DNA of 64,000 nt from Paenibacillus sp. RUD330 (lineage in GTDB: Bacteria; Bacillota; Bacilli; Paenibacillales; Paenibacillaceae). Positions 9,465 through 19,678 of this stretch are shown one piece after another. The position numbers and the translations under genes are program-made. How positions within the stretch are numbered: the stretch's first letter is position 1; the number at the start of each line of letters is the position of its first letter. The notes beneath the pieces are model-generated. The model saw only the letters and a list, made by a program, of their open reading frames with translations. It ran no database searches and was not told the origin of the DNA. The stretch covers positions 4,280,501 through 4,344,500 of the forward strand of contig NZ_CP022655.2 in NCBI RefSeq assembly GCF_002243345.2, written 5' to 3'.

Positions 9465-10835
9465 CTACGCTCTCATGCAGTTCTGCTGGATTTCCTCCCA
9501 GCTGCTGTACAGCTCCATGATGTAGTTCTCCTGCTCATGGCGGCCGGTCTGGACCGAGATGAATTCGAGATCGCTCGTGGCGCGGATGCCATGCAGCGTC
9601 TTCATCGGGATATGCAGCACATTCCCTGCCTTCACCTGCATGTAGGTGCCGTTGCAGATGAACTCTCCCTCGCCCTTGACGATCGTCCATACTTCCTCCC
9701 GATGCTGATGCAGCCGGTACCCGATGCTCTGGCTGCTGCCGATGCCGACGCGCTTGGTCAGCACGCAGGTTCCGTCTGCATACAGGCTGTCGTCGAGAAC
9801 CCGGACCCAGCCCCAGCGGCGTTCCTCGTACATGGGCCGCTGATCGTGGCCGATGAATTCCTTCAGCCTCGTGCTGGCTCCTTTTTCGGTGACGAGAATG
9901 CCGTCCGGGCTGGCGGCGACGACGATGTTCGAGAGGCCGAGCACGGTGACGGGAATGTCCGTTTCATTGATCAGATGCGTATTCACGCAGTCTCCGCTGA
10001 CGATGCCGCGCCCCATCTTGGGATCCCGCATCTCCTCGGTCAGCGTGTTCCAGGTGCCGAGATCCTTCCAGTAGCCGTCGTAGGCGACCGCCGCGATGTT
10101 GCGCGCCCGCTCCACGACCTCATAATCGAAGCTGATGCTCTCGAGGCTGGAGTATTCCTGGGCGAGCTGGTCGTAGACGAGCGGAATGCCCTTGGATTCC
10201 ATGATGGCGAGCATATAGTCCAGCCGGAATGCGAAGACGCCGCAGTTCCAGAGGGCACCCTGCTCCATGAGGCCGGCCGCCGCTTCTACGGATGGCTTCT
10301 CGCGGAAGCCGCCCACGCGGAACGATTCGTCTCCCGGCGAAGCCGGCTGCTCCGGCACGATGTAGCCGTATTTCTCGGACGGATAGCTCGGCTTCACCCC
10401 GATCAGAGCGAGGTCCGCGCCTGTGTTCCTGAGCACGCCGTCCAGGCTGGCCACCGTCTCGAAGAACCTCTCCTCGACATAAGGATCGACCGGCAGAACC
10501 GCTACCGTCTCGTCCAGGCCTACTCCCTCGACGGAGAACAGGTATGCGGCCGCGAGAGCGATCGCGGGGAACGTGTCCCTGCGGGCCGGCTCGACGATCA
10601 TCGGCACATCCGGTCCGAGCTGGCTGCGGATGAGCTCCGTCTGGCTGCTGCCGGTGGCGATATAACCGGAGCCGCCGAAGCCGGCCGCCTCGATCTGCCC
10701 CCATACGCGCTGGACCATGGAAACTCGCGAGCCCTCCTCATCTTCCAGAACCTTCAGGAACTGCTTGGATCTCAGATCGTTGGAAAGCGGCCACAGCCGC
10801 TTGCCGGAGCCTCCGGACAAAAGAACGAGCTTCAT
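9465..10835 (-). CDS. manC: Mannose-1-phosphate guanylyltransferase, type II-like, 456 aa
   Basis: Makes GDP-mannose from GTP and mannose-1-phosphate, the precursor of GDP-fucose here. The pyrophosphorylase signature GGSGKRLWPLS is at residues 8-18, and FREKP near residue 172 is the second nucleotide-sugar motif. The last ~100 residues form a cupin (the HQHREEVWTIVKGEG region), as in bifunctional ManC/phosphomannose isomerase proteins. An upstream in-frame extension was rejected because GGTGGAGG sits six bases before this ATG. It works with gmd and fcl of the same locus. Confidence 0.93.
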   Translation of the reverse strand: MKLVLLSGGSGKRLWPLSNDLRSKQFLKVLEDEEGSRVSMVQRVWGQIEAAGFGGSGYIATGSSQTELIRSQLGPDVPMIVEPARRDTFPAIALAAAYLFSVEGVGLDETVAVLPVDPYVEERFFETVASLDGVLRNTGADLALIGVKPSYPSEKYGYIVPEQPASPGDESFRVGGFREKPSVEAAAGLMEQGALWNCGVFAFRLDYMLAIMESKGIPLVYDQLAQEYSSLESISFDYEVVERARNIAAVAYDGYWKDLGTWNTLTEEMRDPKMGRGIVSGDCVNTHLINETDIPVTVLGLSNIVVAASPDGILVTEKGASTRLKEFIGHDQRPMYEERRWGWVRVLDDSLYADGTCVLTKRVGIGSSQSIGYRLHQHREEVWTIVKGEGEFICNGTYMQVKAGNVLHIPMKTLHGIRATSDLEFISVQTGRHEQENYIMELYSSWEEIQQNCMRA

Positions 10836-10941
10836 CGTAATCCTCCACCTTTCTCCTGTTGCGGCCATGCCGCTGAATGACTTGCGCCTGTCGGTGCATG
10901 CTCTTGCTGCCGGCTTGAAGCCGCTTGCCCGCGGCCGGATC

Positions 10942-12300
10942 TCAGCGTCCCGCCGGCTCCGCCCGGCTCGCCGCTCCGCTCTCGGCCGTCGTCCGCCGCA
11001 GCTCGGCGAGCGGGGCCGGAGCGACGCGGACCCGGCGCCCGCGCCGTCCGCCGCTGCCATACAGCGAGAGCAGCAGCTGCCGGTACTTCTCCAGCGAGAG
11101 GCTGCGCCGCAGATGGCGCTCGAGGTAAGCTCTTCCGGCGAGCCCTCGCCTCGACAGCTCCCCGCGTCCCATCGCGTACAGCTCCGTGAGCTGGCGCGCC
11201 GCATCTCCGTAACGCTGCGGCTCCGACGAGCTGCCGCACCCGCTTTCCATAATCAGGCGATGGGCTTCGCTGCCTTCCTCCAGGACGCCCATGACTGCTT
11301 TTCCCGCAGCCATGACGCCGTAGATCTTGCTCGGAACGGACACGCCCTTGATGCCCTTCTGATTGACGACCAGATGCACGTCGGCCGCGTTCAGCGAGTA
11401 GCGGAGCCTGTCCTTCGGCTGATAAGGGAGGAAGAGCACGTTGTCGAGCCCATGCTCCGCGACGAACTGCTCCATGAGCGGCTTGACCGCTCCCTCTCCG
11501 ATGAACACGAACATCAGGTCCGACATCTGCCGGAATTGCGGCGCGATGCGGATCAGATTCTCAAGGTCGTAGTAGAGGCCCAGGTTGCCGGAGTACATGA
11601 CGACGAATTTGTCCTCCAGTCCGTGCTCCCGCAGGAATGCGGCCACGCCGGGATCGTCCCGCCGCAGAGGTACGATGTCCTGCTCGTCCGTCCAGTTGTT
11701 GATGACGGTATGCGCCGGCACCCGGCGTCCGGCAAACCGGCGCTCCAGCGTCTCCTTCATGTCCTGTCCGACCGTAATGATGTGATCCGACAGGCGGCAG
11801 TTCAGCTTGTCGAGCTCCAGCGCGGTCCGGTGGATCAGCGGATGGTTCATGAAGCCGACCGCCTGCGCCTGCTCGGGATTGAAGTCCTGGATGTTGTAGA
11901 TATGCTTGGCCCGCTTGACCAGCTTGCCGATAGTGCCGATCAGCCCGCCCAGAACGGGAGGCTGCGAGATCGTATAGATGAAGTCGACCTTGCGCTGGCG
12001 CAGCAGCAGCCGTACCGCATGGAAGAAATAGGAGGCGATGTACTTGAGGCGGCTTGCCTTGCTGCGCTTGTCCACCTCCGGCAGGCGGATCCGCAGGATG
12101 GTGATGTTCTCCAGCCGGTCCTCGGCGAAGCGGGCCGCCTTGGCGTCCTTCTTCTCGCCGGCGTAGCCCGGCTGCTGCGCGATGACCGTAATGTCGAAGT
12201 CATGCTGCAGATGCAGGCACAGCTCCGTCAGCAGCTGGCCGGTCGAGGCATAGTCGGGATAAAAGTAATTGATGACGAAAACGATGCGCGGCTTGCTCAC
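10942..12300 (-). CDS. GT4 glycosyltransferase, WcaI/WbuB-like, 452 aa
   Basis: A GT-B retaining glycosyltransferase of the WcaI/WbuB type. The N-terminus IVFVINYFYPDYASTGQL is the usual acceptor-domain start of this subgroup. A mid-chain SGNLGLYYDLE donor-domain start and a KGVSVPSKIYGVMAAGKAV stretch (binding of the nucleotide sugar) support it. The C-terminal ~35 residues are an Arg/Ala tail without clear fold. WcaI-type enzymes add fucose in colanic acid, which fits the gmd/fcl genes of this locus, but donor specificity is inference. It is 68 bases downstream of the acetyltransferase gene and precedes manC. Confidence 0.88.
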   Translation of the reverse strand: MSKPRIVFVINYFYPDYASTGQLLTELCLHLQHDFDITVIAQQPGYAGEKKDAKAARFAEDRLENITILRIRLPEVDKRSKASRLKYIASYFFHAVRLLLRQRKVDFIYTISQPPVLGGLIGTIGKLVKRAKHIYNIQDFNPEQAQAVGFMNHPLIHRTALELDKLNCRLSDHIITVGQDMKETLERRFAGRRVPAHTVINNWTDEQDIVPLRRDDPGVAAFLREHGLEDKFVVMYSGNLGLYYDLENLIRIAPQFRQMSDLMFVFIGEGAVKPLMEQFVAEHGLDNVLFLPYQPKDRLRYSLNAADVHLVVNQKGIKGVSVPSKIYGVMAAGKAVMGVLEEGSEAHRLIMESGCGSSSEPQRYGDAARQLTELYAMGRGELSRRGLAGRAYLERHLRRSLSLEKYRQLLLSLYGSGGRRGRRVRVAPAPLAELRRTTAESGAASRAEPAGR

Positions 12301-12368
12301 TTTCTCCAGGCCTCCTTTCTTGCGGGCTGGCCGGCGCTGCGGCCGGACTCCCTGTTCCCTCTGTCCGG

Positions 12369-13010
12369 CTATCCGGCGCTTCTGCCCGCATGACCGCTAT
12401 GTCTCGGCGGCAGCCCGCTGTCGGCGACGGCCGCGCTGCCCCCAGCGTTGTCCGCAGCTTCCTCCGCGAATCGGCGCTTCACGAATGCGGCCGGCGTGCC
12501 GGCATGCACCTCTCCGTCCGGAATGCTCCGGGTTACGGTGCTGCGGGCCGCGGCGACCGCCATCGTGCCGACCGTGACGCCGGGATAGACGAAGACGTCG
12601 CTGGCGATCCAGGCTCCGTCGCGGATGACGACCGGCTTGGTGATGAGGCCGAAGCTCGTATCCCCGATGTCATGCGAGCCGGTGCACAGATAGCTGCGCT
12701 GCGAGACGACGCAGTGGCTGCCGACCTTGATTTCATCGAGGCTGTAGAACTCGGCGTCGTCGCCGACCCAGGAGCAGTCTCCGATGCTGATCTTCCACGG
12801 ATAGGTGAAGCGGGCCGTGGAGCGGATCTGGACGCCGCTGCCGATGCGGGCTCCGAACAGGCGGAGCAGGAACCTTCTCCAGCCGTACATCGGATGCAGC
12901 GAATAGCGGAACAGGCTTCCCTGCACGAGCCACCAGAGCAGCACGACGGGACCGCTGCGGCCCCGGGAGTACCCGTCCTGGTTGTACCGATCCAGGCGGA
13001 TGCGGTTCAT
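12369..13010 (-). CDS. WcaF-like sugar O-acetyltransferase, 213 aa
   Basis: A left-handed beta-helix (hexapeptide repeat) acetyltransferase. WcaF in colanic acid acetylates fucose using acetyl-CoA. The N-terminal segment with RYNQDGYSRGRS and a hydrophobic helix is characteristic of the WcaF family. The hexapeptide repeats run from about residue 50 to 180 with GSHD and GDGAW-like turns. The last ~35 residues are a low-complexity tail. The start was chosen because its ATG overlaps the TGA of the upstream GT4 gene (ATGA), implying translational coupling; the longer in-frame extension overlaps that gene by 450 bases and is not real. Confidence 0.88.
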   Translation of the reverse strand: MNRIRLDRYNQDGYSRGRSGPVVLLWWLVQGSLFRYSLHPMYGWRRFLLRLFGARIGSGVQIRSTARFTYPWKISIGDCSWVGDDAEFYSLDEIKVGSHCVVSQRSYLCTGSHDIGDTSFGLITKPVVIRDGAWIASDVFVYPGVTVGTMAVAAARSTVTRSIPDGEVHAGTPAAFVKRRFAEEAADNAGGSAAVADSGLPPRHSGHAGRSAG

Positions 13011-14227
13011 CTCGTCATCTCCAGAGCGGCGCCGGCAGAGCGTTCTGCCTGTTGCCGTCCGCTCTTGCCGATCAGCTGCCGGTATTCCTGCTCCAATTGC
13101 GCGCCAACCTGGCTCCACTCGTAATATTTCTCCACGAGCTGCTTGCCCTGACGGCCCATTTCGGCTCCAAGCTCCGGATGGCTCAAAATTTCCGATACCG
13201 CCTCCGCTACCTTCCCCGGATCGCATGGAACGGCGCGTCCGGCGCCTTCCTGCACGACCTCGCGCCAAATGTTGACCTTGTCCGAGATGACGACCGGCAC
13301 TTCGCAGGCCATCGCCTCTACAACCGCGATGCCGAAATTCTCCGTATAAGAAGGGAGGATGAAGACATCCGCATCCCGGAGCACGGCAAGCTTGTCCCTG
13401 CCGGTCAGCATCCCCGTGAAGATGACGAAGTCGCTTAAGTCCGCCTTGGCCAGCCATTCCTTGACCTTCTGGCCATAGTTCTCGTCGTCCGGGCCTGTCA
13501 CCACAAGCACCGTATCCGGATGGCGACGATGGATTTCGCGGAAGGCTTCGACCAGGATGTCGAGACCCTTCTTGAAGTTGATGCGGCTGAAGAACAGAAG
13601 CATCCTCTTGCCGTCGAGCAGGCGGTAGCCGCGGCGGAAGGATCCCTTCATCGGAAGGTCCGCGTATTCGGAGGTGTTGACGCCGTTCGGAACGACGAAG
13701 CCGGAGCTGCCATGGACATAAGGCTTGGCAAGCACCAGCTCCTCCTCCGTCGTGTAGTGGAGGGCGTCGGCGAGTCTGATGTTGCGGTTCTCGAACAGCG
13801 TCTCCATGATCCGCTTGCGGCCGCGGTGCCTGGCATACATGACCGGATCGAGCGTGCCGTGCGGCCGCACGATGTAAGGCACGCCGTGCTTGCGGGCGAA
13901 ATGCCCTGCGGCCATGCCGTGGAACAGGTACAGCGAATGGATATGGACGATGTCGAACTTCGGAATTTCCTTGTTCAACGCAAGCGCCATCGCCGGTGAG
14001 GTTCTCCAGAATTTTGGCTGGATGACCGGGAAATAGCGTATCGTCACCCCGTTTTTAACGACCGGCGTATCCACGGGCACGTCAAGGACGCCGTCGCCGT
14101 CCTGGTTGGTGGTGAAGATCGTCACTTCATGTCCTTTGGCCGCCAGCACAGCGGCCATCTCCAGCCCGGCCTTGGCCGGCCCTCCGTAACGGGGGGCCAG
14201 ATTTGCGATGACATGCAGGATTTTCAT
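13007..14227 (-). CDS. GT4 glycosyltransferase, 406 aa
   Basis: A GT-B family 4 transferase. The N-terminal glycine loop lies in APRYGGPAKAGLEMA. The donor site has FFSRINFKKGLDIL at the start of the second domain and PSYTENFGIAVVEAMACEVPVV, including the EX7E motif, near the C-terminus. Soluble, family-typical length. It ends in an ATGA overlap with the acetyltransferase gene. The sugar transferred is unknown; this is one of at least five glycosyltransferases for the repeat unit. Confidence 0.9.
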   Translation of the reverse strand: MKILHVIANLAPRYGGPAKAGLEMAAVLAAKGHEVTIFTTNQDGDGVLDVPVDTPVVKNGVTIRYFPVIQPKFWRTSPAMALALNKEIPKFDIVHIHSLYLFHGMAAGHFARKHGVPYIVRPHGTLDPVMYARHRGRKRIMETLFENRNIRLADALHYTTEEELVLAKPYVHGSSGFVVPNGVNTSEYADLPMKGSFRRGYRLLDGKRMLLFFSRINFKKGLDILVEAFREIHRRHPDTVLVVTGPDDENYGQKVKEWLAKADLSDFVIFTGMLTGRDKLAVLRDADVFILPSYTENFGIAVVEAMACEVPVVISDKVNIWREVVQEGAGRAVPCDPGKVAEAVSEILSHPELGAEMGRQGKQLVEKYYEWSQVGAQLEQEYRQLIGKSGRQQAERSAGAALEMTR

Positions 14228-14243
14228 CTTTGCTTCCCCCTTT

Positions 14244-15392
14244 TCAATGAATGGAGCCCGACAGCCTTCCCGTATTCCGGCCTTGGCGTGGAATCGCAGG
14301 CTTGCCCAGCCGGTCCAGGATATCGTGGAGCCGGGCGGTGTAATTGCCGAACGAGAAGTAACCGAGCTCCTCCGGAACCTCGCCCTTTGGCTTGCTCAGC
14401 AGCCGCCGGATGCCCAGCTCCACTTCGGATGGAACCGAAGGATCCACCAGGATGCCCAGCTTGCCCCGCATGAGCGCCTCGCTGCTGCCGTCGGCCTTGC
14501 TCGCCAGCACGGGAATGCCGCAGGCCATCGCCTCCAGCAGCACGATGCCGAAGCCTTCGCCGTGGCTTGGCATTGCAAAGCCGTCGGCCAGGCGGTAGTG
14601 ATCCGCCTTTTCTTCCTCCTTGATCATGCCTGTGAACACGACGGCTTCCTCCAGGCCGAGGCTGGCCGCCTTCTGCTCCAGCCGGCCGCGGTCGGCGCCG
14701 TCTCCCACGATGAGATATTTCAGCGAGGGCTCGTCGCGCAGCAGGGAAGGCATCGCCTCAAGCACTTCGTCGAAGCCCTTGCGGCGCTGCTCGCCTGCGA
14801 GCCGCCCGAGCGTCATCAAGATGCGATCGGACCGTTGCAGTCCGTATCGGCCGAGAAGCCCCTCCGGGGCCGGTCCAGGCACGAACAGCCCCGGCTCGAA
14901 GGAGTTCGGAAGCACGAACGAGGGTACGCTCTCCAGGCCTGCCCAGCCTTGGAAGCGATCCAGCGTCAGCTTGCTCACCGCAATGACCGCATCGACCTGG
15001 CGCAGCGAATAGCTTGTTCCCTTGCGGGTAACGGGATCCCATGCGTCGATCCCATGAATGACAAGGGCGAGCTTGGCGCCCGTCAGCTTTTTGGCCAGGA
15101 CGGCGAACGGCAGCAGATTGATATGGCCGCATACGATGAGATCGCTCTTCCGCGCCCGGCCAAGGACGGAGCGCAGCACGGCGCTCAGATAACGCCCCTT
15201 TCCTCCGAGCCCGTCCGTGACGTAGCTCAGGTTGGACGGAATCGGCTCCGGCGGGAACGGCATCAGCCGCGGAATCGCGGTCGCCTCCCTCAGTCCCGGA
15301 TACGAGCTGAGCGAGGTCAGCAGATCCCGGTTGAACTTGGCGATGCCGCCATGTCCCCCGTATGCGTCGGACAGCAGCACAAGCGGCTTCAT
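14244..15392 (-). CDS. GT4 glycosyltransferase, 382 aa
   Basis: A second GT4 enzyme. Evidence is the N-terminal SDAYGGHGGIAKFN glycine loop, LGRLAGEQRRKGFDEVLEAM opening the donor domain, and PSHGEGFGIVLLEAMACGIP with the EX7E motif. The real start is the ATG that overlaps the stop of the wzy-like gene (ATGA), with GAAGGAG upstream; a longer in-frame extension runs back into that gene and is a shadow. Specificity is not readable from sequence. Confidence 0.9.
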   Translation of the reverse strand: MKPLVLLSDAYGGHGGIAKFNRDLLTSLSSYPGLREATAIPRLMPFPPEPIPSNLSYVTDGLGGKGRYLSAVLRSVLGRARKSDLIVCGHINLLPFAVLAKKLTGAKLALVIHGIDAWDPVTRKGTSYSLRQVDAVIAVSKLTLDRFQGWAGLESVPSFVLPNSFEPGLFVPGPAPEGLLGRYGLQRSDRILMTLGRLAGEQRRKGFDEVLEAMPSLLRDEPSLKYLIVGDGADRGRLEQKAASLGLEEAVVFTGMIKEEEKADHYRLADGFAMPSHGEGFGIVLLEAMACGIPVLASKADGSSEALMRGKLGILVDPSVPSEVELGIRRLLSKPKGEVPEELGYFSFGNYTARLHDILDRLGKPAIPRQGRNTGRLSGSIH

Positions 15393-16786
15393 GTAAGACT
15401 CTCCTTCATCCGTCCGCTGGAGAGCAGGCTTTCCGTCCCGGAGGACGGCTCCTCTTTCGCGGCGGCTTGTTGATTCCGGCGGGCCAATACGGCCGCCGAC
15501 AGGGCGAGCAGGAACAAATACACGAACTGCTCCAGGATGTTGGTCGAAATGCACAACACGACATTGACGACGAGAAGCACATACAGCTGCATCGATTGGC
15601 CTTTCAGCCTGCGGAGCACGGCTGGCGCTGCCGCGATCGCAGCGGCAGCCAGCATGCACAGGACGAACAAGCCGTACTGGGTCAGAATGGAGTTGATCGT
15701 TCCATCCATGATTTTGTGCTCCAGATCCACGTCAAGCTGCTTGTTGAGGTTAACGCCGCTGTTGGTGCCGTAGCCGATGCCGTCTCCGAACAGCACGACG
15801 GAAAGCGGGTTGTCTGTGAAAAAGCCCGTGACCATGTCGATTCTGCCTCCCTTGACCTGAGCCTCCACGATACTGCCGCGGTCCGCCATCAGCGTCGCGG
15901 CCTGTATGCCCGCCATGAGCACCAGCATGGAGAAGCAGACGACAGCCGGCATAAGCAGGCTTTTTCCCGGAAGCTTGCGGCCGCCGAACGCTTTCTCCAC
16001 CAGCAGGAAAAACAGGATGAGGAAGCAGCCGATAATGGCCGAGCGCGTTCCCGAAATGCCGGCGATGCCCAGGCAGAGCAGCTGCAGCAGCGGAGACAGG
16101 CGAAGCATGGTTCTGTCGAGCTGTCCCCTCGCGGAATAGAGGAGAATGGAGCTGCCAAGCGCCATATAACCCGAGATCGATATGCCGCCGAAGGTTCCGA
16201 TCAGACGCAGGGAGAACGGATTAACGACGCCGAACCTTCCCGTGAACAATACATACTGGGCGACAAGAACCGCGAACTCGATGACGAGCAGCCATGCAAC
16301 GCAGCGGCATAGCCTGCGCACGAATGCGGGACGGCCCGCGTAAGCCGCTGCCTTCAAGCAAAACACGATCAGCAGCAGCGACCTCCCTCCCGCAGCGACC
16401 TGGTACACATTGAGGCCGGCCTCCCGGAAGACGAGAACGCAAGTGCCGTAAGCGAGCAGCAGCAGTACAGGCAAATACCATTTGGCAAGCCGATAACGCT
16501 CTCCCTTCCGGGCATCCAGGGCGAAGAACGCAGCGGTCATCAGGACCAGAATGACGTCCTTGAAGTACCGGATGTTCAATCCGAACAGCGGCTCGTTGAT
16601 GGAGAATTTGGCGTAGGAGATTCTGGCGTTCAGAATGTCGTTCAGCGCCTCGGGCAGATAAGCCATCGCAGCGAAAATCAGGTACAGCAGGATGCCCCTC
16701 TCCATCCACTTGCGTTCCGCCGGCTCCGGAACCCCGCCTTCCAGGACGGCGCCGGAACCGGCGGCCGCCGGTTGCCTCGTCTTCAT
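15389..16786 (-). CDS. Wzy-type O-antigen/EPS polymerase, 465 aa
   Basis: A multi-pass membrane protein with about ten to twelve hydrophobic spans. A larger extracellular loop (about residues 290-350, with RIDMVTGFFTDNPLSVVLFG) lies before the last spans, the layout of Wzy polymerases and O-antigen ligases. It would join lipid-linked repeat units outside the membrane after Wzx flips them. Low sequence conservation is usual for this family, so the call rests on topology, the G-x-R-(S/T)-A-type ISGTRSAII segment and the location among wzx, sugar transferase and glycosyltransferase genes. It starts eight bases after gmd ends. Confidence 0.8.
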   Translation of the reverse strand: MKTRQPAAAGSGAVLEGGVPEPAERKWMERGILLYLIFAAMAYLPEALNDILNARISYAKFSINEPLFGLNIRYFKDVILVLMTAAFFALDARKGERYRLAKWYLPVLLLLAYGTCVLVFREAGLNVYQVAAGGRSLLLIVFCLKAAAYAGRPAFVRRLCRCVAWLLVIEFAVLVAQYVLFTGRFGVVNPFSLRLIGTFGGISISGYMALGSSILLYSARGQLDRTMLRLSPLLQLLCLGIAGISGTRSAIIGCFLILFFLLVEKAFGGRKLPGKSLLMPAVVCFSMLVLMAGIQAATLMADRGSIVEAQVKGGRIDMVTGFFTDNPLSVVLFGDGIGYGTNSGVNLNKQLDVDLEHKIMDGTINSILTQYGLFVLCMLAAAAIAAAPAVLRRLKGQSMQLYVLLVVNVVLCISTNILEQFVYLFLLALSAAVLARRNQQAAAKEEPSSGTESLLSSGRMKESLT

Positions 16787-16794
16787 GGCAGCCC

Positions 16795-17994
<1,200 letters not shown>

Positions 17995-18933
17995 TCAGCC
18001 CAGCGCCGGCTCCGCTTGGCGGTAAGCGGCATAGACCTTGCGGATGCCTTCCGGCAGCGGCGTTCCCGCCCTCCAGCCGAGGCGGTTGATGCGGCCCGTG
18101 TCGACCAGCTTGCGCGGCGTCCCGTCCGGCCGCGAGGAATTGAATGCCAGCCGGCCTTCAAAACCGACGACCGAAGCGATCATCTCCGCCAGCTCGCGGA
18201 TGCTGATGTCGTCCCCGACGCCGACGTTCACGATGTCGTCGCCTTCGTAATTCTCCATCAGGAAGATGCAGGCGTCGGCGAGATCGTCCGAATGGAGGAA
18301 TTCCCGGCGCGGCGTACCCGTTCCCCAGATCTCCACCTCCGCAGAGCCCGTCTCCTTCGCCTCATGGATTTTGCGCAGCAAGGCCGGGAGCACATGCGAC
18401 GTTTCGAGGTCGAAGTTGTCGTTCGGCCCGTACAGATTGGTCGGCATCGCGGAAATGAATTTCGTGCCGTACTGGCGGTTGTACGCCTGGCACATCTTGA
18501 TGCCGGCGATCTTGGCGATCGCGTAAGCCTCGTTCGTCGGCTCCAGATCGCCGCGCAGCAGGCTGTCCTCCTGAAGCGGCTGAGGCGCCAGCTTCGGATA
18601 GATGCAGGTCGAGCCGAGGAACAGCAGCTTCTTGATGCCATGCCGGCGCGAAGCCTCGATGACATTCGTCTGGATCATCAGGTTGTCGCGGATGAAGTCC
18701 CCGCAAAAATCGTTGTTGGCGACGATGCCGCCGACCTTGGCAGCGGCGAGAAACACATACTCGATCGCCTGGCTGCCGAAGAAGGCTTCCACTTGAATCG
18801 GATCGCGGAGATCGAGCTCGCGGCTCGTGCGGCCGATCAGATTGCGGTAGCCCTTCGCTTCCAGCGCCCGCCAGATGGCGGATCCCGCCAGGCCGCGATG
18901 GCCCGCTACGTATATCGCTGCTTGCTTGTCCAT
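17995..18933 (-). CDS. fcl: GDP-L-fucose synthase, 312 aa
   Basis: An epimerase/reductase that turns GDP-4-keto-6-deoxy-mannose into GDP-L-fucose. The NAD(P) site GHRGLAGSA is near the N-terminus. The catalytic motif YAIAK is present, with GSTCIYP and MPTNLYGPNDN segments typical of Fcl/WcaG. Length is normal (about 310-320 aa). GGAGGAG precedes the ATG; a longer in-frame open region upstream overlaps the sugar transferase gene and is a shadow. With gmd and manC it completes GDP-fucose synthesis. Confidence 0.95.
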   Translation of the reverse strand: MDKQAAIYVAGHRGLAGSAIWRALEAKGYRNLIGRTSRELDLRDPIQVEAFFGSQAIEYVFLAAAKVGGIVANNDFCGDFIRDNLMIQTNVIEASRRHGIKKLLFLGSTCIYPKLAPQPLQEDSLLRGDLEPTNEAYAIAKIAGIKMCQAYNRQYGTKFISAMPTNLYGPNDNFDLETSHVLPALLRKIHEAKETGSAEVEIWGTGTPRREFLHSDDLADACIFLMENYEGDDIVNVGVGDDISIRELAEMIASVVGFEGRLAFNSSRPDGTPRKLVDTGRINRLGWRAGTPLPEGIRKVYAAYRQAEPALG

Positions 18934-18959
18934 ATCCGTTCTCCTCCAGTAGGGGTTGT

Positions 18960-19631
18960 TTAGAAAGCGTCCTTGCTGCCCGCCAGCACCTTCACCGTCC
19001 GCAGCAGAATCCGGAAATCCATGCCGAGAGAGCGTTCCCGCACATAGCGCAGGTCCAGCTCCACCATCTGCTCGAAGCTCAGGCTGCTGCGTCCGCTGAC
19101 CTGCCACAAGCCGGTGCAGCCGGGCGTGACGTCCAGGCGCTGCCGGTCATACGGCGTGTATTCCGCCACCTCGCGCGGCAGCGGCGGCCTTGGGCCGACG
19201 AGGGACATGTTCCCGAGCAGCACGTTCACCAGCTGGGGAAGCTCGTCGATGCTCGTCTTGCGGATGAAGCGGCCGACGCGGGTGACGCGGGGATCGTTCT
19301 TCATCTTGAACATCGCCCCCTGCACCTCGTTCTGCGCCATCAGCTCCTTCAGCTTCTCTTCCGCATTCGATACCATGGAGCGGAACTTGTACATGCGGAA
19401 CGGCTTGCCGTCCTTGCCGACGCGGGTCTGGTAGAAGAACACCGTGCCGCGGGGATCCTCCAGTTTGATCAGCAGCCCGATCAGGACGAATACCGGGCTC
19501 AGCAGCAGCAGGCCGGCCAGCGAGCAGCCGATGTCGACCGACCGCTTAAGCTGCTCGTAGATCGCCAGCTGCCGCGCTTGCGCCGGACAGCCCCCGCCGA
19601 CCGCTTCCTCGCTTCTGTCGTGAAATGCCAA
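18960..19631 (-). CDS. Initiating sugar-phosphate transferase (undecaprenyl-phosphate), 223 aa
   Basis: Transfers the first sugar-1-phosphate onto undecaprenyl phosphate to begin each repeat unit. It has one membrane helix (about 33-55), then the catalytic core with MYKFRSM, a DELPQ-type IDELPQLVNVLLGNMSLVG segment and GPRPPLPRE. It is the short form of the polyprenyl glycosylphosphotransferase family, carrying only the catalytic domain and not the extra N-terminal spans of WcaJ/WbaP. The first sugar is probably glucose or galactose, by comparison with the family and the galU gene, but this is inferred. Confidence 0.93.
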   Translation of the reverse strand: MAFHDRSEEAVGGGCPAQARQLAIYEQLKRSVDIGCSLAGLLLLSPVFVLIGLLIKLEDPRGTVFFYQTRVGKDGKPFRMYKFRSMVSNAEEKLKELMAQNEVQGAMFKMKNDPRVTRVGRFIRKTSIDELPQLVNVLLGNMSLVGPRPPLPREVAEYTPYDRQRLDVTPGCTGLWQVSGRSSLSFEQMVELDLRYVRERSLGMDFRILLRTVKVLAGSKDAF

Positions 19632-19678
19632 GTGAAATCATCCTCCGCTCATTTGGATTAAGGCTGCCGAAGACGCTT

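Noticed and set aside
8190-10880. Long plus-strand open frame (896 codons) opposite the glycosyltransferase and manC genes
   Set aside because: It is antisense to well-recognised genes, His/Arg/Gln-rich in the way of GC-rich shadows, without a ribosome site or family resemblance.
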